A stretch of DNA of 64,000 bases. Origin: Fastidiosipila sp964627125 (GTDB lineage: Bacteria > Bacillota > Clostridia > Saccharofermentanales > Fastidiosipilaceae). Each line of letters starts with the position of its first letter. Within the stretch, counting starts at the first letter, position 1. Under the pieces are notes generated by a model. That model ran no database searches. It had not been told where the DNA came from and saw only the letters and a list, made by a program, of their open reading frames with translations. Made by a program: the position numbers and the translations under genes. The stretch lies in assembly GCA_964627125.1 (NCBI GenBank), contig CAZVJQ010000005.1:1-64000 (forward strand), read 5' to 3'. Shown here piece after piece: positions 8,326 through 17,322 of the stretch.

Positions 8326-9648
8326 TTATCCTGCTAAATCTGCCCAAACATCACTTAATTGTTGAATCAATTCTTCACTAGTGATTTGGTCTGCGTAGTA
8401 AGCTTGCATTAACTCAGCACCATCAATATCGATACCTGCTGGGAACACTGTATTAAATGCCCAATCTACAGTTTCTCCATTTGATACATACTCAGCTACT
8501 GATTCAGATAAACCACCTTCAGGTGCTAATACATCTGTGTATGCTGGGATGAATCCTAATTCTTCTGCACTTAATTGTTGTCCTTCTTCACTGATAATTA
8601 ACCAGTCTAAGAAATCTTTAGCAGCTTGTTGTTGTTCTGCTGTTGCTGCATTGTTTACACGCCATGCATTAGATGTACCTACTGCTAAGCTTGTATTTCC
8701 TTCTAATGGGAATGGTAAGTATGCATATTCAAAATCTACATTTGCATCAACAATAATTGGTTGAGCCCAGTTACCTTGGTGGATCATTGCATATTGTCCT
8801 GCTGCAAATCCAGCAACTTGCTCATCGTATGTTGCTAAACCTAAGTTTGTGTATTCTTTAATTTGATCAAGAGCTGAGCCCCATGCTTGAACCATTGCTA
8901 AATCTGCTAATGATTGCTCACCTGCATTAACTGCAGCCATTTCATCTTGCCAGTTATCTTGTAGTGCCACTGCCCAGTTAAAGAAGTGGATGAATAAGAA
9001 GTATGTTTCTTCTGAGAAAGCGATAGGACTTGCTACACCTTCTACACCTGATAGAGTTTCTAATGCACCTACAAATGCATCAATACTATTTAAGCTTGCT
9101 GGATCGATTCCTGCTTCTTCAAACATTGTTTGATTGTAAATGAATCCATAACCTTCAACTGCTGATGGTAAACCTACGATTGCACCATCATCATTTGTAA
9201 CTTCACCTGCTAAACTCTCAGATAATCTACCTGCTGCTTCCATGTCACTTAAGTCTGTATAGAATTGTTCAAATCCTGATGCAGCTGGTCCTGAAATTGC
9301 GAAAATTGTTGGAGCTGATGCTGGGTCTGAACTGAAGTTAGATTGCAGAACTGTTGGAGTTTGGTCACCTGCAACCCCTAAAATTGTTACTTCTACGCCA
9401 TCTTGTGATGCATTGTATGTTTCAACAATTGATTCAAATGTCTCTTGTGCTTCAACCTTACTTGGGATGAATGAGATTTGAACTACATCTCCACTAGGTG
9501 TCTCTTCGCCACCATCATCATCGGTATTTTCTGTATCTGGATCTCCACCATCTGTTGTACCGTCTGTACCGTTAGTGTCATTATTACATGCAGCTAACAA
9601 TAATGAACTTGCTAACACAGTAGCCATTACCTTGACAAATTTCTTCAT
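8326..9648 (-). CDS. Sugar-binding lipoprotein of ABC importer
   Basis: A 440-residue family 1 extracellular solute-binding protein. The signal peptide ends in the lipobox LLLAAC with Cys21 as the lipidated residue, followed by an Asp/Thr/Gly-rich linker (about 22-52) and then the bilobal binding domain. Aromatic residues in HFFNWAVALQDNW and NWAQP are of the type that stacks against sugars. It heads the operon with two permeases and GH65, so it probably captures an alpha-linked di- or oligosaccharide. A GGAGG site precedes the ATG. Confidence 0.9.
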   Translation of the reverse strand: MKKFVKVMATVLASSLLLAACNNDTNGTDGTTDGGDPDTENTDDDGGEETPSGDVVQISFIPSKVEAQETFESIVETYNASQDGVEVTILGVAGDQTPTVLQSNFSSDPASAPTIFAISGPAASGFEQFYTDLSDMEAAGRLSESLAGEVTNDDGAIVGLPSAVEGYGFIYNQTMFEEAGIDPASLNSIDAFVGALETLSGVEGVASPIAFSEETYFLFIHFFNWAVALQDNWQDEMAAVNAGEQSLADLAMVQAWGSALDQIKEYTNLGLATYDEQVAGFAAGQYAMIHQGNWAQPIIVDANVDFEYAYLPFPLEGNTSLAVGTSNAWRVNNAATAEQQQAAKDFLDWLIISEEGQQLSAEELGFIPAYTDVLAPEGGLSESVAEYVSNGETVDWAFNTVFPAGIDIDGAELMQAYYADQITSEELIQQLSDVWADLAG

Positions 9649-9671
9649 AATATTCCTCCTTGAACTTGTCC

Positions 9672-9696
9672 TTTGTGATTTTTAACAAATCACAAA
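9672..9696. promoter_or_regulatory. Inverted repeat in the leader of the sugar-binding protein gene
   Basis: Perfect 10-base arms (TTTGTGATTT / AAATCACAAA) with a 5-base loop, 24 bases before the start codon. It could be an operator or an mRNA hairpin near the ribosome binding site. There is no U tail, so it is not a terminator. Confidence 0.5.
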
Positions 9697-10150
9697 TAAT
9701 AAATCTCTTACTTCTATAATAAAGACATTCCCAAATAATAACTTTCACAAACTTAAGGTCTATTGCTTATTTTTAAGAGCTGATTACACAAGATTTCCAA
9801 CAAATTTTGTGCAATTTAACAAGAGCGCTAGTCATTCGCAACTTTCACAAGTTAAATTCAACATGCACTTTTTATTCAAAACAGTTAACTTCCTTAAAAT
9901 AACCTTAATATTGTATAATTCTTTACTTCAGCCAATTTCCTTGCGCAAAGCTGACAATCCTTATCTCTCCCCTGTCTTCATCACTAAAATTCCTATAAAA
10001 ATATAAACCGCTAACGTTTTCCATAACACTAGCAATTCGAAAAAATAAATTTCTATTAGAATTTTAAGCTAATATTGCTATTTTTATAAAATAATAAGAC
10101 TTCACATAATTATAAGAATAATGCTAGTATAGAAATAACTTTCATATTCT

Positions 10151-10181
10151 TAAGCTTATTTCTTCTATTTTAAGCTTAAAA
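10151..10181. promoter_or_regulatory. Paired TAAGCTTA palindromes before the AraC gene
   Basis: TAAGCTTA occurs at 10151-10158 and again inside a perfect 14-base palindrome at 10168-10181, exactly 20 bases (two helical turns) apart. A related TAAGCTAA lies at 10065-10072. Such phased sites in front of a regulator gene suggest an operator, perhaps for the AraC protein itself. Confidence 0.4.
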
Positions 10182-10238
10182 ATATACTAATACTTATATA
10201 TTTCATTCAGAATTTGCAAGTCAATGGGGAGGCTTTAA

Positions 10239-11003
10239 ATGAATGACAATTTATCCTTATCGGAAAATAATCAATCTTTTGATTATGAGACAAGTATAGC
10301 GACTGAGAGAGCCAAAAATTTATATAACTCTTTCGAGCACTCATCGCTAGAATTAGAACAATTATTAGCCAGAGCTATTAGAGAAGGCTCAAGAGAACGT
10401 GCATTAGAATTTTTGGATCAGATTAATGCTAATGAGAGAGCTGATTTATCTAGTGACCCTCTTAGATCTGTACAATTTTCACTGATTGCTTCATGTGCCA
10501 TATTTACTAGAGCTGCAATTTCAGGAGGTTTGCCATCTGAATCTGCCTTCATTCTAAGTGACTTATTTATTAGAGAGCTCGATAAATTAGAAACTATTCA
10601 AGAGTTGAATGAACTCGAATATAGAATGGTAGAAATCTTTATTCATGCAGTAAATAACAGCAAATCTCATGATGATGTAGAATATTCACATATTGTCACT
10701 AGAACTAGAAATAATGTGCAAAGAAACTTTATGAAAAAATTATCCTTAAGTGATGTGGCGGAACAAGTTAATGTCCATCCAAATTACTTAGCACAGCAGT
10801 TTAAAAATGAAACAGGTCAAACGATAATGGAATATTATGACAGCTTAAGAATTGAAGCAATTTGTCAATATCTTAATTTAACTGATATGACCATGACTGA
10901 GTTAACTGAACTCTTCGATTTTTCCTCAAGCTCACACTTCTCTTCTTTCTTCAAGAAACACACAAAAATGAGCCCTAGCCAATATAAGAAGAAGAGCCGA
11001 TAA
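10239..11003 (+). CDS. AraC-family transcriptional regulator
   Basis: A 254-residue DNA-binding regulator. The last 100 residues or so form the double helix-turn-helix of the AraC family: SLSDVAEQVNVHPNYLAQQFKNETG is the first, and MTMTELTELFDFSSSSHFSSFFKKHTKMSPSQYK the second with the family's FxxFFKKxxxxSPSxYR signature. The N-terminal 150 residues are helical with no recognised sugar cupin. It is divergent from the alpha-glucoside operon and convergent with GH31, so it probably controls one or both. A GGGAGG site supports the ATG. Confidence 0.9.
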   Translation: MNDNLSLSENNQSFDYETSIATERAKNLYNSFEHSSLELEQLLARAIREGSRERALEFLDQINANERADLSSDPLRSVQFSLIASCAIFTRAAISGGLPSESAFILSDLFIRELDKLETIQELNELEYRMVEIFIHAVNNSKSHDDVEYSHIVTRTRNNVQRNFMKKLSLSDVAEQVNVHPNYLAQQFKNETGQTIMEYYDSLRIEAICQYLNLTDMTMTELTELFDFSSSSHFSSFFKKHTKMSPSQYKKKSR

Positions 11004-11029
11004 GAAAAAATCTAGTGCCTAATACTTTA

Positions 11030-11066
11030 GAGACCCTAGCTACCTCACTAGGGTCTCAGCTTTTTA
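11030..11066 (+). terminator. Terminator of the AraC gene
   Basis: A 10-base-pair stem (GAGACCCTAG at 11030-11039 with CTAGGGTCTC at 11048-11057) and an 8-base loop, followed by a run of T at 11061-11065. Confidence 0.85.
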
Positions 11067-11077
11067 CCTATACCAAA

Positions 11078-13468
11078 TTATTTATCGGCAAAATATATCT
11101 CTGCCAATACATCAACAATCTTTCTATCAAACTCTTCACTAGCATAAAGTGAGCTAATAGTTGCAGCATTAAATCCATATTCATAGATTAGATAATGTAA
11201 ATATGCCTTTGGATCTACCTTTGTTTGCATCTTCCAAAGCAAGTTAAATATCGCTCTTTCCGTTTCATTTTTAGCTATCTTGGTATTTACAAAAGTAATT
11301 CTCACCGGATTATCTACTTCTACTGAATCTAACTCAATACGTAGAATATTTTTATCAGCATCATGCTCACTGCTTAAAATAGCAGCACCTTCTACTTCAA
11401 CTTCAGTATTATCTACACCATATAATTCAACAGAATAAGTTCTTATCGCAGGTGATACTGACCAGTTACCCTCAGCAAAAATTTCTAGGACTGAGTTATC
11501 ACCATCATTATATTTGTAGCTAATTGTAGTTTTTAGTAAATCATCCTCAGTAGGTTCAACTACTATTCCGTCATCTTCAATTAGGGTAAATTCACCATCT
11601 TGGCCTGTGAATGCTTTGAACAATAAAGAATCAGGATTTCTTAAATCATTGTGAAACTCATCACCATTGTCCAGAGGCAAGATTGCGCCTGCACGCCCAA
11701 ACACTGCGATAGCCTCTCTATCTCTATGTAAACTAATCTTCTTATTACCTTTATAATGGCGTCCATTGTATATATCAAAATAGTCACCTTCAGGCAACCA
11801 AGCATCTTCTCTTGTTAGCTGAGTGACTTCATCCACAGGGGACGTCATAGGTACTACTAACAACTCTGTCCCAAAGAAGAAATGATTCTTGTAAGCATAG
11901 GCTCTATCGTCATTCGGATGCTCATAGTAGAGCGGTCTATTAATAGCCAAATTATCTCTATGACTCAAATGGTTCATTGTATAAATATAAGGAACTAACT
12001 TATATCTCTCCTGCATCGCTCTGGTCATAACTTTTTCAGTATTTGAATCATATAACCATGGCTCTTTTGTCATGAATAAATTGCTTGTACTATGCAATCT
12101 AAAAATAGGTGAATATACACCATACTGATACCATCTAGCTTCAAGTTCTGGATCCATATAACCACTCATATGCCCGCCAATATCGTGACTCCACCATGTA
12201 TAAGCTACATTAGACGCGGAGTTTGTAAATCTAGGCTGGAACTCCAATGACTCCCATGAAATAACAGTATCACCTGAGAATCCGACAGGATATCTGTGGC
12301 TACCCAAGCCAGCATATCTTGAGAATATTAAGCCTCTCTCTTCACTCTTCAGATTATCCAAATAATGATAATGATTTAATGGCCAAAGCGGATCCACCGA
12401 TTTAACCCTTGATGCAGTTCCTTGCTGCCAATCTATCCACCAAAAATCTAAACCATCTTCTTCCAACTTATGGTGTAGCTCTTCAAAATATGCAGCTACA
12501 AAATCTGGATTAGTAATTTCAAACTCAACTTGCTCTTCACTTGCTGGATCTATTCCTACTCTTTCAGCAACTGCTGGATAAAGTTCTTCAAATGCTCTTA
12601 TGCCATCTGCTGGATGAACATTTAAGCTTGTCTTCATGCCTCTTTCATGAAGTTCATTTAAGAATCTTTGAGGGTCTGGAAATAATTCTTTATTCCAAGT
12701 ATAGCCAGTCCAACCACTACCATATTTTGGGTCAACGTCAGTTAAATGCCAGTCCATATCTATTACAGCAACAGATATTGGAATATTGTGCTCTTCAAAT
12801 TTATCCATCAGAGCTAAGTATGATTCTTCAGAATACTTGTGATATCTACTCCACCAGTTTCCAAGAGCATATCTTGGTAGTAATGGTGTTTTTCCAGATA
12901 GTTTATGGAAATCATTAATTGCATCTTGGTAATTTCTAGAATGTCCGAAGAAATATAAATCTATTTCTTCATGTTCTCTAGCTATAAATAAGCCTTCACC
13001 ATTGATAATTGCAGAGTTTGAGTCATTATATATAGCATAGCCACTTCTAGATAGAAGACCCATGCCCATATCTGTCTCACCATCTACCTCATCTAAGGTT
13101 CTCGCTGTACCACCAAGGTTATCTTCAATATATTTCCTTGAGTATTCATCTCCAAACTTATAGACAATAGCACTATCTAAAACTCTCACTTGGAAACCAT
13201 ATGGACTTGGAACTTCTTGATCATATTTTATTTCCAGCTTAGAAGTTTTTATGTATAAAACTCCATCTTTAATCTCTTGTTCGAAGTCAAGATCTGGAAA
13301 GTTCCTATTTATAGCCATTGGGGTAGTTTGATCTTCAAATTTACCCTCTTCATTATATTCAAACCTGAACAAGGATTCACTCATAAAGGTAAATCTATAC
13401 TTATCTGATGAGATAATATTATCTGGGTTTGCTAATGGATTGTATTTAGAATCATCTAATTTATACAT
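11078..13468 (-). CDS. GH31 alpha-glucosidase/alpha-xylosidase
   Basis: A 796-residue cytoplasmic family 31 glycoside hydrolase without signal peptide. It has an N-terminal beta-sandwich, a TIM barrel (about residues 195-550) and C-terminal beta domains. The nucleophile is Asp346 in FWWIDWQQG and the acid/base Asp400 in GFSGDT. The WIDWQQG form, rather than WIDMNE, places it in a subgroup of bacterial alpha-glucosidases with poorly known specificity. A C-terminal helical extension of about 60 residues follows the beta domains. It lies next to the AraC regulator and the GH65 operon, which suggests alpha-glucan or alpha-glucoside breakdown inside the cell. Confidence 0.9.
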   Translation of the reverse strand: MYKLDDSKYNPLANPDNIISSDKYRFTFMSESLFRFEYNEEGKFEDQTTPMAINRNFPDLDFEQEIKDGVLYIKTSKLEIKYDQEVPSPYGFQVRVLDSAIVYKFGDEYSRKYIEDNLGGTARTLDEVDGETDMGMGLLSRSGYAIYNDSNSAIINGEGLFIAREHEEIDLYFFGHSRNYQDAINDFHKLSGKTPLLPRYALGNWWSRYHKYSEESYLALMDKFEEHNIPISVAVIDMDWHLTDVDPKYGSGWTGYTWNKELFPDPQRFLNELHERGMKTSLNVHPADGIRAFEELYPAVAERVGIDPASEEQVEFEITNPDFVAAYFEELHHKLEEDGLDFWWIDWQQGTASRVKSVDPLWPLNHYHYLDNLKSEERGLIFSRYAGLGSHRYPVGFSGDTVISWESLEFQPRFTNSASNVAYTWWSHDIGGHMSGYMDPELEARWYQYGVYSPIFRLHSTSNLFMTKEPWLYDSNTEKVMTRAMQERYKLVPYIYTMNHLSHRDNLAINRPLYYEHPNDDRAYAYKNHFFFGTELLVVPMTSPVDEVTQLTREDAWLPEGDYFDIYNGRHYKGNKKISLHRDREAIAVFGRAGAILPLDNGDEFHNDLRNPDSLLFKAFTGQDGEFTLIEDDGIVVEPTEDDLLKTTISYKYNDGDNSVLEIFAEGNWSVSPAIRTYSVELYGVDNTEVEVEGAAILSSEHDADKNILRIELDSVEVDNPVRITFVNTKIAKNETERAIFNLLWKMQTKVDPKAYLHYLIYEYGFNAATISSLYASEEFDRKIVDVLAEIYFADK

Positions 13469-13589
13469 GGTCGTGCCTCCCTAAGAAAGTTCAATGAGTT
13501 AATTTAATCTTAGCTAAATGAGAGTGATAATACAATTGAATGATTCGAAAACTCCTAAATAGTCAACTATATTTTAATAAAAAAACAGA

Positions 13590-13610
13590 CCACAATCTTA
13601 ACGATTGTGG
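13590..13610 (-). terminator. Terminator of the small membrane protein gene
   Basis: An 8-base-pair stem (13590-13597 with 13603-13610) and a 5-base loop. On the minus strand it is followed by TCTGTTTTTTT. It lies just after the stop codon of the gene at 13631-14101. Confidence 0.8.
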
Positions 13611-13630
13611 CCAAAGAAAATAGAGATTTA

Positions 13631-14101
13631 CTAATCATATGGTGTAACACTACGGTCCCACACTTTATCTAGTTCTATAGAAAACATATTTACAGCACTA
13701 GATCTATAGTAGTTAACTATTCCATCTACCTCTATTCGAAAAATCGAACCATTGTAGAGACCTATATCATAGTTTGAATGAGTGTTTTCTAAATAAAATG
13801 AATCTATCCAATTTATCTTCCTTGGTCTACTCACTGGTACAAATACCGCATTTTGTAATGTTTTTATTACATCAATAATTTCAGAAGGATTTTCACTCTC
13901 ATATTTATAATTTGGATAGAAACTGTCATACTTGACATGTAATATTTCGTAATACATTAGCTCTGAAATACCTATATCATGGGCAAAAAGAATAGTTTGA
14001 TTTCGAATACTTCTCCCCTGAATAAAGATCACTACTGTAAGTAATATAACTATAACTACAAGAATGACATTGATTTTTTTAGATTGGAGTTTATTTTCCA
14101 T
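13631..14101 (-). CDS. Hypothetical single-pass membrane protein
   Basis: A 156-residue protein I do not recognise. One transmembrane helix near the N-terminus (about residues 10-28, INVILVVIVILLTVVIFIQ) follows a Lys-rich start, so the remaining 125 residues are probably outside the membrane. A GGAGG site supports the ATG. It has its own terminator and appears to be a single-gene unit. No motif gives a function. Confidence 0.75.
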   Translation of the reverse strand: MENKLQSKKINVILVVIVILLTVVIFIQGRSIRNQTILFAHDIGISELMYYEILHVKYDSFYPNYKYESENPSEIIDVIKTLQNAVFVPVSRPRKINWIDSFYLENTHSNYDIGLYNGSIFRIEVDGIVNYYRSSAVNMFSIELDKVWDRSVTPYD

Positions 14102-14275
14102 TGAATGCCTCCTTTAAATTAGTAATACTGAGCATACATAGTTTGAGTATCTGAAATGCTTAATAATATGAAAACATGCTACTAATCTTCACAAAATGCT
14201 ACTTCTATAGATAATTTAGCACATTATAAAAATAGATGCTCTAATTTCTTTCTGTCTATTTATTTAAAAGTCACA

Positions 14276-14758
14276 TTACATCAGAATCAAACTCTTAACC
14301 ATCACTAGATCTTCGCCATCATCTTCAACTACGACAAATCCTAACTTTCTATACATTTTTACAGCATAGTTTTCTTTATGGACAGATAAGGATACTTTCT
14401 CATAACCGCCCTCTTTTAGTTTATTCAAAATAGATTTCATTAAGTCTGTCCCAATGCCCTGACTGCGATATTTTTCATAGATAGAGATTGCTAGCGATGG
14501 TGTCTCATCATCTACATGGCCGTAGTCGTCTATCATCCTAGACCATACACAGCCTATAATCTTAGAATCTACCTCCGCAATATAGGCAAAGTCCCCTCTA
14601 GCTTTTGAAAAATCTACATAATACATCTTCATCTCATCCTGCTCTAAGATTTCCCTTCCAGGCTGCTTTGCACCAATAGGAACGAAAATAGCCTTGTAAG
14701 TAAATTCTTTCAAAATGTCATATTCGTCTGCTTTAATTTCTCTTATTTTATAATCCAC
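14276..14758 (-). CDS. GNAT-family N-acetyltransferase
   Basis: A 160-residue GCN5-related acetyltransferase that transfers acetyl from acetyl-CoA. The core beta4-alpha3 region reads DDETPSLAISIYEKYRSQGIGTDLMKSILNKLKEGGYEKVSLSVHKENYAVKMYRKLGFVVVEDDG; RSQGIG is the acetyl-CoA pyrophosphate-binding motif (Q/RxxGxG/A) and AVKMYRKLGF the typical C-terminal helix. The start at 14758 is a GTG with a weak ribosome site, only 6 bases after the ABC permease stop, so it is translated as the third gene of that operon. Substrate unknown. Confidence 0.85.
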   Translation of the reverse strand: MDYKIREIKADEYDILKEFTYKAIFVPIGAKQPGREILEQDEMKMYYVDFSKARGDFAYIAEVDSKIIGCVWSRMIDDYGHVDDETPSLAISIYEKYRSQGIGTDLMKSILNKLKEGGYEKVSLSVHKENYAVKMYRKLGFVVVEDDGEDLVMVKSLILM

Positions 14759-14764
14759 TTGGTA

Positions 14765-16438
14765 CTACTTTCTCAGCTTAAATGTTCTTGGAGCAAATAT
14801 CCTAACTGCGATATAACCGACAATTAAATACACAAACATAAAGACTAAGAATGCAAAAATAGCAGATTCATCGATGCTCTCTATGTTAGTCATAATAATA
14901 AAAGGAATAAAGTTAATAATTGAATTTACAGCTGAATAAATATAACTTTTTTGTTCCATCTCTTCTGTATATGGTTGGAACAAGTAATACATATACAAAT
15001 AGTGCATGCTGAAAAACAGCATACATATCAGTGAAAATAAAGCCACAAACCCTATTGTTGACAAATCTCCTCCGCCTAAACCAAAATAAACAATTACTAA
15101 AGCAGCTAGGAAATTAATAAACATAGGTAAGTTGAATTCCAATAATTTTACAAATCTAATTCTAATTGATTCTAGTAAATTCTTTGGTTCTCTATAGAAA
15201 TTTAATTTCATCAGATATCTATCCATATGGAAGAATGAGAAATAAGTAAATGTAACTCCACTATATAAATTAATACTAACTAGAATAACTATGATTAAAC
15301 CAACCATGCCAAATATAGCATCAATACCACTTCCAGGGTTTCCTTCAATAGTGAAATCTTGAATCATGCCCACATTCAAGTCGAAGAATTCAAATCTCAC
15401 TATTCCTACTAATACTACAGATGCTACTAATAGCACTATACTTACTATGAATCTTCCTCTTAGGGTTTTGCGGAAGGCTTTGCCCAATCTATCGAAGAAA
15501 ATCATGTTGACATAGCTTATGCCGCTGTAATTTTCATACTTATTGCGGTCAGTATTCTGGATGATATCTTGATCTTTAACCTTGACGCTATCACGAGCAG
15601 CTTGAGCAACAAGTTTTTGGCTATCAAGTTCTATTGGAGTATGGCTTAAACTTGTTCTTGCAATAGCTTCATATTTTTTCGTGCTGAATAAATATGTCAA
15701 CGATAAAAGCAGGAGAATTACACTTGGAACTACACTTATAGCTTCAGCGGCGAAAGACATATCAAAATAGAAAATTATTTCTGTGAATGCAATTGGAGTA
15801 ATAGCAGACACCAAGAATATTCCAACTATCATTAGAATGTTGTGTATTAAGCCTTTAAATCTAGTTTTATGTGAGTATAAAAATACATATAGAAGCTGTG
15901 AAAATAATCTCAAGGCAAGAGCTGTTATTGTGAAAATAAATGCATTTAGGACCGTTAAACCTGGAATAAAATACATAAATACACTTAAGACTACACCAAA
16001 AAAGAATATGAAGACTGTTGAGTTTGATATAGTCTCGCTAATATAATACTCTCTTGGGTCTAGCCTAAACATCATTACAAATAATGTGACATCTTTATCA
16101 CCCATTTCAAATCGTAGTATATTCACTAGAGAACCTGCAATGAGTGTAAATGCTGCTAGGAAATATAAAAATGAATCTGCTAGCGTCAAACTACTATGGC
16201 TACTACTCATAATGAAAGAAGCAAGAAGTATCAGCCCAAAATAAAGAGCCTTTCTAAGCAATTGCATAAGAGTATTATATATAAGTATCAATATGCTAAA
16301 TGTTTGTGAATACCCTTCCCGATAAAGCGTATCATTAAATATCTTTCCAATAAGTGGAAGTTTTTGCAGATTGAAAATTATCTGGTTATATTTCCTAGTA
16401 TTTTTAATTTGTGCTATTTTTACAATATTTTCTACCAT
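14765..16438 (-). CDS. ABC transporter permease (multi-span membrane protein)
   Basis: A 557-residue integral membrane protein with about ten to twelve predicted helices and a cytoplasmic segment in the middle (about 255-325). It has no EAA loop, so it is an exporter-type membrane subunit resembling large ABC-2-like permeases of Bacillota. Its gene starts 6 bases after the ATPase gene stop at 16444, with a GGAG site. The pair probably forms a two-component ABC system; the cargo is unknown. Confidence 0.75.
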   Translation of the reverse strand: MVENIVKIAQIKNTRKYNQIIFNLQKLPLIGKIFNDTLYREGYSQTFSILILIYNTLMQLLRKALYFGLILLASFIMSSSHSSLTLADSFLYFLAAFTLIAGSLVNILRFEMGDKDVTLFVMMFRLDPREYYISETISNSTVFIFFFGVVLSVFMYFIPGLTVLNAFIFTITALALRLFSQLLYVFLYSHKTRFKGLIHNILMIVGIFLVSAITPIAFTEIIFYFDMSFAAEAISVVPSVILLLLSLTYLFSTKKYEAIARTSLSHTPIELDSQKLVAQAARDSVKVKDQDIIQNTDRNKYENYSGISYVNMIFFDRLGKAFRKTLRGRFIVSIVLLVASVVLVGIVRFEFFDLNVGMIQDFTIEGNPGSGIDAIFGMVGLIIVILVSINLYSGVTFTYFSFFHMDRYLMKLNFYREPKNLLESIRIRFVKLLEFNLPMFINFLAALVIVYFGLGGGDLSTIGFVALFSLICMLFFSMHYLYMYYLFQPYTEEMEQKSYIYSAVNSIINFIPFIIMTNIESIDESAIFAFLVFMFVYLIVGYIAVRIFAPRTFKLRK

Positions 16439-16443
16439 AATAA

Positions 16444-17133
16444 TTACTCCGCAAGAGCTTCTAGGAGGCTTTGGTCAAAGTCAACTTCATTAATAGCTGT
16501 TTCAAAGTGTCGTAAGCCACCTTTATGTAGTAGGACTATGTCGTCACAAATATCTTTAGCAAGTTGGATGATGTGAGTGGACATGATTACTATGTGACCT
16601 TCTCTTAAAGTCAATAACTGCTCTTTAATCTCTAAACTTGCGATGACATCCACTGCGGTGAGAGGCTCATCTAGGAGAATTATTTTAGGTCTAGAAATCA
16701 GGATTGAAATTATTGAAATCTTACTTTTCATACCGCTTGAATATTCTCTAATTAGTCTATGACGGTCTTCTTCAGGGAATTCCAATTGATCAAAATACAT
16801 ATTAATATTCCCAATTTCTTGAGGTGCATTTATATCTGCATAAAATTTCAAGTATTCATAGCCTGTTAGAAAATCTGGAAGCATAGAGTCAGCAAAAATC
16901 ATACCTATATCTATATAGTCAATTTTCTCTCTTTCGCCATTATCGTGTTCTAGATAAACATTACCTGAGTCAGCCTCGAGCTCACCGTAGATGATATTGA
17001 AAAGAGTTGTTTTACCAGCACCATTTCTACCCAAAAGCGCATAAATTTTGCCTTCGGTAAATCTATAATTTGAATTAATTAAAACCTCTTTTTGCTTAAA
17101 ACTTTTACTGATGTTTTCAATTACTAACTCCAT
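16444..17133 (-). CDS. ABC transporter ATP-binding protein
   Basis: A 229-residue nucleotide-binding domain. Walker A is GRNGAGKTT (about residues 35-43), the signature loop is the degenerate YSSGMKSKI, Walker B is IILLDEP and the H-loop His is in MSTHI. The SSGM signature is usual for ATPases of drug, lantibiotic and polysaccharide exporters. It is the first gene of a three-gene minus-strand unit with the permease and the GNAT enzyme. Confidence 0.9.
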   Translation of the reverse strand: MELVIENISKSFKQKEVLINSNYRFTEGKIYALLGRNGAGKTTLFNIIYGELEADSGNVYLEHDNGEREKIDYIDIGMIFADSMLPDFLTGYEYLKFYADINAPQEIGNINMYFDQLEFPEEDRHRLIREYSSGMKSKISIISILISRPKIILLDEPLTAVDVIASLEIKEQLLTLREGHIVIMSTHIIQLAKDICDDIVLLHKGGLRHFETAINEVDFDQSLLEALAE

Positions 17134-17322
17134 AATTTCTTCTCACTTCCTTTTCTTGTCATTGTATTTTATCAAAGCTGACTGATACTAGCATGATTAT
17201 ATATTTGAAATATTTCAACATGTAAATATAGTAGTTTCGAATGGAATCGTAGCAAATTGAAAATGTTTATGTACATTAATGTATAATACTGTTAAAGTAC
17301 TATTTCATCTTGGGAGAGTAGG

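Larger units (their letters stand above)
9649..10238. promoter_or_regulatory. Divergent regulatory region between sugar-binding protein and AraC genes
   Basis: A 590-base very AT-rich region with no convincing gene. It holds the leader hairpin at 9672-9696, a possible LacI/cre-type half site at 10009-10022 and palindromic TAAGCTTA sites at 10151-10158 and 10168-10181 before the AraC gene. A 65-codon frame at 9809-10006 has no ribosome site and looks accidental. Confidence 0.6.

Noticed and set aside
9809..10006. A 65-codon plus-strand frame in the AraC promoter region
   Set aside because: No ribosome site and a composition like the surrounding AT-rich DNA.
12541..12918. A 125-codon plus-strand frame
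   Set aside because: It lies fully inside the GH31 gene on the opposite strand and has no family features.
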